A program made the position numbers and the translations under genes. A stretch of 6,366 bases of DNA from Bacillota bacterium. Lineage in GTDB: Bacteria > Bacillota > Clostridia > Christensenellales > CAG-138. Below the pieces are notes generated by a model. It did no database searches and had not been told where the DNA came from. It saw nothing but the letters and a program-made list of their open reading frames with translations. Shown here in pieces: positions 1 through 5,095 of this stretch (position 1 is the stretch's first letter; each line of letters opens with the position of its first letter). The stretch lies in the NCBI GenBank assembly GCA_023458615.1, contig JAEWYV010000184.1, positions 1-6,366 on the forward strand. Reading direction: 5' to 3'.

Positions 1-1800
1 GTTAATCTCTGTCATCATCTGATCGTAAAAATCTTCGTCGATGAAAAATCTCTTTCTCTGCGTATAGAGCGAGAGCAGCAGCAGAACGATCGGCAGGATC
101 GTCATCGCCACACGCACCCAGATGCGCATGGTCAGCGTGCTCTGGTCGCGGAAGCTCAGGTTCGCCGCGCTCTCCGCGCCGCTGGCAAGATCGTCAATCT
201 TCAGCGCGTACTTGCCGCCGGAGGTCAGGCTCGCCGCGTCAAATCCGCCGAGCCGCCCAAGTTCCGTCGTCGTGCCGTCCGCATTGGACTGCACCACCAT
301 CGCCTCTTTCAGCACGGGGACGTACTTCGCGTCGATCTGATAGGTGCTCATGACGCTGTCCTTGGCAATCAGCGCGTCCACCTTCGCGGCGGCGGCGTTG
401 AACTCCTCCGTCCCGCTCACGAGCCCTTCATACTGCGGCAGGTAGCTCTGCACCTGCTGAATGTAATACGTCTGCGCGGCGGTATCCTGCCGGTCGAAGA
501 AATCGCGCTGGGTTTCCAGCGTGCTGATGGACTGGCTGAGGAGGAACGTGCCGGAGACGGCAAGCACGAGCGTGACAATCAGCGTATGCATGGCGGCGGC
601 AAACTTCGCCATAAACGGGCGCAGCGTGGAGACAACCGCCTCGTTCCGCTCGCCATATTTATAGTCGTTGTATTCCACGCAGTTGGTCATGTTGATGATG
701 CAGGTCATGTAAAACAGCGATTGACCCGCCGAGACCATAATGCAAAACGCGCACAGCAGCGCAATATTAAACGGCAGAATCGAGGTCCAGCCCATCGCGG
801 CGATGGCAAGATAGCCGATGACCGCAACGAGAATGCTCAGGTTTTGCAGGCGTTTTCTGCCGAGTTTGTTGGCCAGCCACGGATACAGCGCGTTGACGGC
901 GACCATGGTGACGCCATAGGCGACGACCACGTAGAAGTAGAGCGTTCCGTTGTAGCCAATCTCCATGTAGAGGAGGTTTGCGGCGAGCGCGATGAGCATC
1001 GTGCTGCCGATGTTGTAAAACAGCATCGAGAGCGTCATCCAGAGAATCTGGTCGTTTCGAATGATGGTCTTCCACATCTTCTTGAGCGAGATGTTCTCCG
1101 TCTGCTCCACCTTGCGGCGCGGCGGCTCCTTCACCGTGAAGAACAGCAGCAGCTGGCAGCCGATGAACGCAACCGCGATGATGATGGACACCAGCCGATA
1201 GCCCGCGCGCATATCGCCAACGGTCACCTGCGGAATCAAGCCCTGCGCGAGGATTGCGCCAACGCCGGCAAAGAGAACCGTGAGCGTGGTGATGGAGTTT
1301 CGCTCCTCCTTCACGCTCGAAAGGCTCGGCAGCATCGCCCAGTAGCCGATGTCGTTCATGGTAAACGTCGATTCCCAGAGCAGGTACATCACCGTCATAA
1401 ACACAACAAAGCGCCAGCCGGGGATGCTCTGCACGTTGAACATCGTGATGATGACCAGGCCGCAGAGGATTGCGCCCAGCAGAATCCACGGGCGGAACTT
1501 GCCTTTTCTAAAGTGCGAGCCTTCGATGATCGCGCCCATCAGCGGGTCGTTCATCGCGTCCCAAACGCGCCCGCCGACGCCGATGATCAGGCTCAGCGTC
1601 GTAAACTGCGCGAGGGTAAGCGAAACGCCGAACTGGATATAGATCAATAGGAAAGAGTCGATGAGCGAATAGCTCATGTCGCGGCCGATGCCGCTGACCG
1701 AGAAAAACCATTTGTTGCGGTTGAAGGTTTTCTTGCGAAGCAGCTCGGCGGACGCTTTTTCGTCCATGCCAACCGCTTCGCTTTTTGCGATTGTCTCCAT
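1..1800 (-). CDS. GPH/MelB-family sugar:cation symporter (MFS fold) with a large loop before the last helix; 3' end outside window
   Basis: Inner-membrane secondary transporter, probably bringing a glycoside, pentoside or hexuronide into the cell with Na+ or H+. All 600 visible codons are open and the gene continues past position 1. The family signature WDAMNDPLMG lies at residues 80-89, followed by KGKFRPWILLG (99-109). D81, D85 and D150 (in NDIGYWAMLP, 149-158) match the MelB cation-site Asp55/Asp59/Asp124, and D41 in GRDMS matches MelB Asp19. About eleven hydrophobic segments run to residue ~422. A mostly polar stretch, 423-560, comes next, then a final helix (~561-579) and the usual charged tail (YTQRKRFF). 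Family members are usually ~450-500 residues, so the stretch is extra. The ATG at 1800 is preceded by GGGAG (1811-1815) at 10 bp. The gene follows the dapF terminator and appears to have its own promoter. Substrate cannot be told. Confidence 0.9.
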   Translation of the reverse strand, partial: METIAKSEAVGMDEKASAELLRKKTFNRNKWFFSVSGIGRDMSYSLIDSFLLIYIQFGVSLTLAQFTTLSLIIGVGGRVWDAMNDPLMGAIIEGSHFRKGKFRPWILLGAILCGLVIITMFNVQSIPGWRFVVFMTVMYLLWESTFTMNDIGYWAMLPSLSSVKEERNSITTLTVLFAGVGAILAQGLIPQVTVGDMRAGYRLVSIIIAVAFIGCQLLLFFTVKEPPRRKVEQTENISLKKMWKTIIRNDQILWMTLSMLFYNIGSTMLIALAANLLYMEIGYNGTLYFYVVVAYGVTMVAVNALYPWLANKLGRKRLQNLSILVAVIGYLAIAAMGWTSILPFNIALLCAFCIMVSAGQSLFYMTCIINMTNCVEYNDYKYGERNEAVVSTLRPFMAKFAAAMHTLIVTLVLAVSGTFLLSQSISTLETQRDFFDRQDTAAQTYYIQQVQSYLPQYEGLVSGTEEFNAAAAKVDALIAKDSVMSTYQIDAKYVPVLKEAMVVQSNADGTTTELGRLGGFDAASLTSGGKYALKIDDLASGAESAANLSFRDQSTLTMRIWVRVAMTILPIVLLLLSLYTQRKRFFIDEDFYDQMMTEIN

Positions 1801-1823
1801 TGCGCAAATACTCCCATCCGATA

Positions 1824-1853
1824 GAATTGACTCAAATTGTCTTAGATTGTCTG
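1824..1853 (-). repeat. Three 10-bp direct repeats in the transporter leader, possible operator
   Basis: On the plus strand the three consecutive decamers are GAATTGACTC, AAATTGTCTT and AGATTGTCTG, sharing ATTG(A/T)CT at exactly one helical turn (ATTG at 1826, 1836 and 1846). They lie between the candidate promoter and the ribosome binding site of the transporter gene. Phased direct repeats like this are typical of proteins that bind one face of the helix cooperatively. A role as operator is inferred; no matching regulator gene is in the window. Confidence 0.4.
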
Positions 1854-1897
1854 AATAAAAAAAGCAAGAACGTATGTCGTCTTTGACCGTCTGCAAC

Positions 1898-1926
1898 AGC
1901 GTATCACAACCCGCTGGCATTGACAA
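1898..1926 (-). promoter_or_regulatory. Candidate sigma-A promoter of the transporter gene
   Basis: Read on the minus strand: TTGTCA (-35, 1921-1926, 5/6 to consensus), 17-bp spacer, TACGCT (-10, 1898-1903, 3/6) preceded by TGA, an extended -10. The poor -10 is offset by the extended element and perfect spacing. Transcription would start near 1891, giving a leader of about 90 nt. The -35 overlaps a small palindrome, CATTG-A-CAATG (1918-1928), which could be an operator. Confidence 0.45.
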
Positions 1927-1978
1927 TGGTTCGGTCTATTTCTGTATATGTTATCCAATTTTGAATGGCTCCGGCAAT

Positions 1979-2000
1979 AAAAAAAGGCGGCAGCGCCGCC
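1979..2000 (-). terminator. Intrinsic terminator of the ModE-like/dapF unit
   Basis: On the minus strand GGCGGC-GCT-GCCGCC (arms 1995-2000 and 1986-1991) is followed by seven T (1979-1985). The stem is fully GC and lies 17 bp past the dapF stop codon, so it separates dapF from the transporter gene on the same strand. Confidence 0.9.
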
Positions 2001-2017
2001 CTTTTAGAAAACCCAAG

Positions 2018-2842
2018 TTAGAGCTTGATCTCTCCCGTGTAAACAATCTCGGCGGGGCCGGTCATGTAGACGTGGTTATCCTCCGCCCAATCGATATGCA
2101 GCGTGCCAAGCTCGATGTTGATATCCACACTGCGTCCGGTGTAGCCGTTGAGGAAGCTGGCAACCGCCGCCGAGCAGGCGCCCGTTCCGCAGGCAAGCGT
2201 CGGGCCGCAGCCGCGCTCAAATGTGCGCATGATCAGCGTATGATCGTCCACCACGTGCGCAAAATTCACATTGGTGCGGTTGGGGAATACGCTCGCGTGC
2301 TCAATATCCCAGCCGAGCCCCATCCACTTTTTATCCGTGGGGTCGTCCACATAGATGACCGTGTGCGGCACGCCGACGAGCACGGTGGTATAGCGCAGCT
2401 TCTGCCCCTGAACGGTGAGTTCGCGGTCGATGCATCTGCCCTCGCCCACAACGGGAATCTCGGCGCACTCCAGATACGGCTCCCCCATATCCACGGTGAC
2501 GCCGCTGACCGCGCCGTCTTTGAGCACGATCTTCGGGCGCATGATGCCGGCGAGCGTCTCCACGGCAAACTCGGTCTTGTTCACAATGCCCTGTTCGTAG
2601 ACGTATTTTGCAAAGGCGCGGATGCCGTTTCCGCACATCTCGGCCTCGCTGCCGTCCTCGTTGACAATGCGCATGCGGATATCCGCGCGGTCGCTGTTTT
2701 CAATGATCAGCAGGCCGTCCGCGCCGATGCCCGTCTGCCGGTGGCAAAGCCGCGGCGCAAGCGCCTGATAGTTGAGCGAATTCGTCCGCCCGTCAAGGAT
2801 GATAAAGTCATTGCCCAGTCCGTGAACCTTCGTAAACTGCAT
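2018..2842 (-). CDS. dapF: Diaminopimelate epimerase
   Basis: Cytoplasmic, cofactor-free epimerase converting LL- to meso-diaminopimelate, the last step before lysine and the cross-linking residue of many peptidoglycans. The 274-residue product has the usual family length. It starts with FTKVHGLGNDF (3-13). The two catalytic cysteines stand in conserved contexts: C70 in EMCGNGIRAFAKY (68-80) and C218 in ERGCGPTLACGTGACSAA (209-226), matching Cys73 and Cys217 of the Haemophilus enzyme. I chose the ATG at 2842 rather than an in-frame ATG at 2869, because the ribosome binding site AAGGAG (2854-2859) lies inside that nine-residue extension and the family N-terminus begins at MQFTKVHG. It lies 34 bp after the ModE-like gene, so the two are probably cotranscribed, and a strong terminator follows. 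Confidence 0.97.
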   Translation of the reverse strand: MQFTKVHGLGNDFIILDGRTNSLNYQALAPRLCHRQTGIGADGLLIIENSDRADIRMRIVNEDGSEAEMCGNGIRAFAKYVYEQGIVNKTEFAVETLAGIMRPKIVLKDGAVSGVTVDMGEPYLECAEIPVVGEGRCIDRELTVQGQKLRYTTVLVGVPHTVIYVDDPTDKKWMGLGWDIEHASVFPNRTNVNFAHVVDDHTLIMRTFERGCGPTLACGTGACSAAVASFLNGYTGRSVDINIELGTLHIDWAEDNHVYMTGPAEIVYTGEIKL

Positions 2843-2876
2843 GTTCCGAATTTCTCCTTGTCGATTCATTCGTGCG

Positions 2877-3221
2877 TCAGCCGCCCATGATCTCTACGAA
2901 CGCTTCGTCCGCATAGGAGCGCACCGACTCTTCAAACTGGCGATAGGCGACCAGAAAACGCTTTGCGTCCTCCGTCAGCTCCGCGCCGCCGCCGCCCTTT
3001 CCGCCCGTGACGGATTTGAGCAGCTGGAATCCGAGGTTGGTCTCCGCAACTTTTACAATCTTCCAGGCCTTGCTGTAGGCCATGTCCATCTCAATGGTCG
3101 CCTTGCGCAGGGATTTGAGCCGATCCACGCGCTCTAATAAATCCGCAACACCCGGGCCGAAGCACTTCTCTTCGCCGAAGATGCGGACGCTGACCTGACA
3201 GCGCAGCTGTTTGTTTGGCAT
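2877..3221 (-). CDS. ModE-like winged helix-turn-helix transcriptional regulator, DNA-binding domain only
   Basis: Small DNA-binding protein of 114 residues matching the N-terminal domain of the molybdate regulator ModE (LysR-type winged helix). The helix-turn-helix spans roughly residues 37-63, with recognition helix AYSKAWKIVKVAE (48-60) close to ISYKSAWDAINEM of E. coli ModE. The wing carries TGGKGGGGAELT (72-83), the ModE family hallmark. There is no C-terminal molybdate-binding (TOBE) domain, so its ligand, if any, is unknown; stand-alone proteins of this type are common in Clostridia and are often annotated as LysR-family or ModE-like. The ATG at 3221 follows GGGAGG (3227-3232) at 5 bp. 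The reading frame is open up to 3338, but that extension would overlap the promoter -10 and has no family similarity. First gene of a probable unit with dapF. Confidence 0.9.
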   Translation of the reverse strand: MPNKQLRCQVSVRIFGEEKCFGPGVADLLERVDRLKSLRKATIEMDMAYSKAWKIVKVAETNLGFQLLKSVTGGKGGGGAELTEDAKRFLVAYRQFEESVRSYADEAFVEIMGG

Positions 3222-3336
3222 GGCAGCCTCCCATGTTGGATGATTGGATAGACGGAAGCACAAAGCGGGATGCAGACGCGCTGAATGCCTGTTTGCTATC
3301 GCGCCGCGCCCGTTCCGGATTTCCCCGGATGCAGGC

Positions 3337-3345
3337 ATTATACCA
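3337..3345 (-). promoter_or_regulatory. Extended -10 promoter for the ModE-like/dapF unit
   Basis: On the minus strand TGGTATAAT provides a perfect TATAAT (3337-3342) with the TGn extension (3343-3345). At the -35 distance (3360-3365) the sequence is GCGACG, not a consensus hexamer, so the extended -10 would carry the promoter or an activator would be needed. The start would be near 3330. The -35 zone lies inside the palindrome at 3358-3378. Confidence 0.65.
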
Positions 3346-3357
3346 TATCATATATAC

Positions 3358-3378
3358 CACGTCGCTAACTCAGACGTG
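3358..3378. promoter_or_regulatory. Palindrome CACGTC-N9-GACGTG over the -35 of the ModE-like promoter, candidate operator
   Basis: Perfect 6-bp arms (3358-3363 and 3373-3378) separated by 9 bp, a 21-bp dyad of the size bound by a dimeric winged-helix protein. It overlaps the -35 position of the minus-strand promoter, so a bound protein would block transcription or replace the missing -35. Autoregulation by the adjacent ModE-like protein is an inference. A second perfect dyad, GTGAA-A-TTCAC (3376-3386), overlaps its edge. Confidence 0.5.
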
Positions 3379-3492
3379 AAATTCACATTTATAGAAACAA
3401 AAACGCCTGAAACGATTGAGTATTCATGTAAAAATTCACATTAATTCGCGAAATCAGTCTGCTTTTCCGCGGATTCGCAATTGAATTTCACA
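3379..3492. repeat. Regularly spaced TTCACA repeats
   Basis: AAATTCACATT occurs identically at 3379-3389 and 3432-3442, and a third related AATTTCACA lies at 3484-3492. The TTCACA cores start at 3382, 3435 and 3487, so the intervals are 53 and 52 bp, close to five helical turns. The same half-site occurs as an inverted pair after the 184-codon gene (4149-4172). A binding-site role is inferred. Confidence 0.35.
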
Positions 3493-3510
3493 GCTCTGTC
3501 ACAGCAATGA

Positions 3511-3539
3511 TTGACAGTTGAAACGGGTACGGCTAAACT
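3511..3539 (+). promoter_or_regulatory. Sigma-A promoter directly abutting the 184-codon gene; predicts a leaderless mRNA
   Basis: A perfect TTGACA (3511-3516), a 17-bp spacer and TAAACT (3534-3539, 4/6 to TATAAT). Only six bases, GGCGTT, separate the -10 from the ATG at 3546, so the usual start of transcription falls on or next to the A of the start codon. In keeping with this, no ribosome binding site is visible before the ATG. The same -10 hexamer is seen upstream of nrdJ. Confidence 0.6.
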
Positions 3540-3545
3540 GGCGTT

Positions 3546-4100
3546 ATGGCATCTATGTTCGAAAGCGACATCAAAGCGGCGCTTGCCGAAGCGCTCGGCA
3601 GGGCGCTCGGCCTCGTCGTTGACGCCGAAAAGATCCATCTGCCCGCGCGCGCGGCGCACGCGAGCTACCGCCCGCCGCAGGGCGTTGCCCCCGACGCGGC
3701 ATTTCCCTGCGACTATGGCTCGCTCTATGGCGCGCCGCTGGTTAGCGAAGTTCGGCTGGTCAACGGCTGGCTGCTGTTCGATTTTTCGCCCGACTTCTTT
3801 TGCGCCCTTGTCGAGCGGGTCAACCAAACGCTCCCGCTCCCGTCCTCGGACGAGGGCAATCACGCCATCAACCGCATGCTATCGCTTCAGCGGCATTCCG
3901 GCTCCGGCTGTCCGGATCACCCCGTCTTTCATCGCGCGCTGCTCCTCGCCGTCGTGGCAAGCGCCAGCCCCGCGGCCCGTCAGAAGGCCGAACGCGCGGC
4001 GGAAACACTCTTTCACACCATTGCTCCCAAGGATCGACCCCCGCTTCTCCCCTCCTGCGGCGCGCTCGGCGGCGCATTGGCACGGCTGCTTGCCCTCTAG
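3546..4100 (+). CDS. Uncharacterised 184-residue protein with faint resemblance to arginyl-tRNA synthetase terminal domains, no catalytic core
   Basis: Not firmly recognised. No signal peptide is visible and the protein is probably cytoplasmic. The first ~95 residues follow the pattern of the ArgRS N-terminal domain: an amphipathic helix (FESDIKAALAEALGRALG, 5-22), then LPARAAHASY (32-41) where ArgRS has a 'TPKDxxHGDF' stretch, then EVRLVNGWLLFDFSPDFF (68-85) where ArgRS has 'xIEIAGPGFINFxLxxxxL'. Residues 106-116 (HAINRMLSLQR) resemble the start of the DALR anticodon-binding domain (YAHARIxSILR). The synthetase core with its HIGH motif is missing. This likeness was judged by eye and could be chance. 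ATG 3546 is the first possible start, because an in-frame TAA lies at 3534-3536. It is divergent from the ModE-like gene. A 223-codon reading frame in another phase over the same DNA is Arg/Ser-rich and not credible. Confidence 0.75.
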   Translation: MASMFESDIKAALAEALGRALGLVVDAEKIHLPARAAHASYRPPQGVAPDAAFPCDYGSLYGAPLVSEVRLVNGWLLFDFSPDFFCALVERVNQTLPLPSSDEGNHAINRMLSLQRHSGSGCPDHPVFHRALLLAVVASASPAARQKAERAAETLFHTIAPKDRPPLLPSCGALGGALARLLAL

Positions 4101-4109
4101 CGGTCACTT

Positions 4110-4136
4110 CGGCAATCCCCCTGCCGCCTTTTCTTT
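4110..4136 (+). terminator. Weak terminator-like hairpin after the 184-codon gene
   Basis: CGGCA (4110-4114) and TGCCG (4122-4126) pair around a 7-nt loop and are followed by CCTTTTCTTT. The short stem and interrupted T-tract suggest partial termination at most, so the hydrolase gene downstream may receive read-through. Confidence 0.35.
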
Positions 4137-4148
4137 CCCAAACTCTTT

Positions 4149-4172
4149 TGTGAAACCAAAGACGCTTTCACA
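4149..4172. promoter_or_regulatory. Inverted repeat TGTGAAA-N10-TTTCACA upstream of the hydrolase gene
   Basis: Perfect 7-bp arms, 4149-4155 and 4166-4172. It could be a dyad operator, or an RNA hairpin if transcribed from the gene upstream. The TGTGAA/TTCACA half-site is the same as in the intergenic region before the 184-codon gene. The TGTGA/TCACA halves are too far apart (14 bp) for a standard CRP site (6 bp). Confidence 0.4.
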
Positions 4173-4174
4173 TC

Positions 4175-4204
4175 AAACCTGAGCGGTGGCGCTCGGTTTA
4201 TTTT
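4175..4204 (+). terminator. Hairpin with short T-tract just before the hydrolase ribosome binding site
   Basis: AAACC-T-GAGCG, loop GTGG, CGCTC-GGTTT: ten base pairs with one bulged T (4175-4199), followed by ATTTT. It may terminate transcripts from the 184-codon gene or act as a leader hairpin of the hydrolase mRNA, because AAGGAG follows within 15 nt. GAAACC at 4152-4157, in the preceding hairpin, could pair with the same GGTTT arm, so alternative folds are possible. Confidence 0.45.
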
Positions 4205-4227
4205 CGCATAAAAAGGAGATGACACAC

Positions 4228-4869
4228 ATGCAAATCACCTGGTACGGACACTCTTGCTTTCTGCTCACCGCCGAAAACGGCTATTCGATTTTGACCGACC
4301 CCTGCGACAGCGAGACGGGCTATGAGCTAACGGATATCACCTGCGACGCGGTGACCGTCAGCCACGACCACCACGACCACAACTGCTTAGCCAGCGTTGC
4401 GGGTACGCCGCTCGTCATCCGCACACCCGGCGAACACACGGCGGGCGACATCCAAGTTACGGGCTACGCGAGCTATCATGACGATCAAAAGGGCGCAAAG
4501 CGCGGGGAAAACATCGTCTTCTCCTACCGGATCGACGGCTTAAACGTGCTGCATCTGGGCGATCTTGGACATATGCTCTCCGACGAAACCATCGAGAAGA
4601 TCGGCAATGTGGATGTTCTCCTGGCGCCCATCGGCGGCGTATTCACCATAAACGCGAAGACGGCAACCGCGCTGGCGGATCGGCTGCACGCCAAGGTGCT
4701 CATCCCCATGCACTACAAAACGCCCGCGCTGCACTTTAACGTGGAGGGGCTTGAACCCCTGCTCGCCGAAAACGCGGGGCGCAGGACGCATTTTCTCAAC
4801 GCCAACACCGCAACGCTGACAAGCGACGCGCTCGGAGAATGCAGACTGCTCATTCTCGACTATAAGTAA
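4228..4869 (+). CDS. Metallo-beta-lactamase-fold metal-dependent hydrolase, UlaG-like
   Basis: Cytoplasmic 213-residue hydrolase of the branch that includes L-ascorbate-6-phosphate lactonase UlaG and the short UPF0173-type proteins. It starts with the family pattern ITWYGHSCF (3-11, with H7). The metal-binding motif HxHxDH is at 46-51 (SHDHHDH, 45-51), the bridging aspartate is D112 in HLGDLGH (109-115), and the C-terminal metal histidine is H162 in IPMHYKT (159-165). All expected metal ligands are present, so it should be active, but the substrate is unknown and no ascorbate genes are nearby. The ATG at 4228 follows AAGGAG (4213-4218) at 9 bp. An upstream GTG in the same frame at 4186 lies inside a hairpin, and the ATG at 4219 touches the ribosome binding site. 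No clear promoter of its own was found. Two terminators follow. Confidence 0.92.
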   Translation: MQITWYGHSCFLLTAENGYSILTDPCDSETGYELTDITCDAVTVSHDHHDHNCLASVAGTPLVIRTPGEHTAGDIQVTGYASYHDDQKGAKRGENIVFSYRIDGLNVLHLGDLGHMLSDETIEKIGNVDVLLAPIGGVFTINAKTATALADRLHAKVLIPMHYKTPALHFNVEGLEPLLAENAGRRTHFLNANTATLTSDALGECRLLILDYK

Positions 4870-4890
4870 TCGCTCGATCTTTGATTTCGC

Positions 4891-4926
4891 TGTAACAGTT
4901 GCTACCCCCCTGTTACATCTGTTTTT
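4891..4926 (+). terminator. First terminator after the hydrolase gene
   Basis: TGTAACAG (4891-4898) pairs perfectly with CTGTTACA (4910-4917) around an 11-nt loop, and TTTTT follows at 4922-4926. The stem has only moderate GC and a short linker before the T-run, so it is weaker than the next one. TGTAACA also recurs at 5021-5027, inside the nrdJ promoter. Confidence 0.55.
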
Positions 4927-4934
4927 GCCGATTT

Positions 4935-4961
4935 GCCCGGAGAAATCTCCGGGCTTTTCTT
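4935..4961 (+). terminator. Strong intrinsic terminator between the hydrolase gene and nrdJ
   Basis: GCCCGGAG (4935-4942) and CTCCGGGC (4947-4954) form an 8-bp GC-rich stem with loop AAAT, followed by TTTTCTT. It should end hydrolase transcripts and make nrdJ an independent unit. Confidence 0.88.
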
Positions 4962-5019
4962 GTGTTTATTGCATTTTTTCCGGTGATCCAATGCGACTGA
5001 ACTGTTTTTTAAAGTCAGT

Positions 5020-5048
5020 TTGTAACAAGAGTTAACGATCTGTAAACT
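5020..5048 (+). promoter_or_regulatory. Candidate promoter of nrdJ overlapped by the first NrdR-like box
   Basis: TTGTAA (-35, 5020-5025, 4/6), 17-bp spacer, TAAACT (-10, 5043-5048, 4/6). Transcription would start near 5055, in the middle of the first NrdR-like box, giving a leader of about 200 nt. The match is moderate, but the spacing and the operator placement support each other. Confidence 0.5.
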
Positions 5049-5095
5049 CGCAATATCTAGCATTGGTTCGTCTTGAATGACACCAGATATGGTGA
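5048..5095. promoter_or_regulatory. Pair of NrdR-box-like operators upstream of nrdJ
   Basis: Box 1 (5048-5063, TCGCAATATCTAGCAT) matches 11 of 16, and box 2 (5080-5095, ACACCAGATATGGTGA) matches 12 of 16, positions of the NrdR consensus ACACWATATATWGTGT recalled from the literature. Box 1 has the near-perfect core CAATATcTAG, and box 2 is a true dyad (CACCA-GATA-TGGTG). They are 16 bp apart, centre to centre 32 bp or three helical turns, the arrangement known for NrdR targets. Box 1 covers the end of the -10 and the predicted start, consistent with repression by NrdR when dATP is high. The nrdR gene is not in the window. Confidence 0.72.

Larger units (their letters stand above)
3222..3545. 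other. Divergent intergenic region between the ModE-like gene and the 184-codon gene
   Basis: A stretch of 324 bp with no credible gene. It holds back-to-back promoters, a 21-bp palindrome at the minus-strand -35, and three TTCACA copies about 52-53 bp apart. Its central part (about 3340-3500) is clearly more AT-rich than the flanking genes. The ModE-like transcript would have a leader of about 108 nt, beginning with a small hairpin, TCCGG-N6-CCGGA (3314-3329). I recognise no riboswitch class there. Confidence 0.7.

Noticed and set aside
586..1650. 354-codon reading frame on the plus strand
   Set aside because: Antisense to the transporter gene. Its product is rich in His, Arg and Asp with no recognisable domain, as expected from the opposite strand of GC-rich coding DNA. 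The minus strand gives a clear GPH transporter.
1874..2890. 338-codon reading frame on the plus strand
   Set aside because: Runs antisense across all of dapF and through the dapF terminator; composition is typical of a shadow frame.
3222..3338. N-terminal extension of the ModE-like protein to 3338
   Set aside because: It would start inside the -10 hexamer, has no ribosome binding site, and lies outside the conserved family domain. The ATG at 3221 has GGGAGG at good spacing.
3244..3444. 66-codon frame on the plus strand in the divergent intergenic region
   Set aside because: No ribosome binding site and no recognisable domain; it runs antisense through the ModE-like promoter and palindrome.
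4149..4172. CRP/FNR-type site
   Set aside because: TGTGA and TCACA halves are 14 bp apart rather than 6, and no CRP/FNR-type regulator is in the window.
3511..4182. 223-codon frame starting with TTG on the plus strand
   Set aside because: Its Arg/Ser/Pro-rich product has no domain, and its start codon is the -35 hexamer of the better-supported promoter. The overlapping 184-codon frame has a more protein-like composition.
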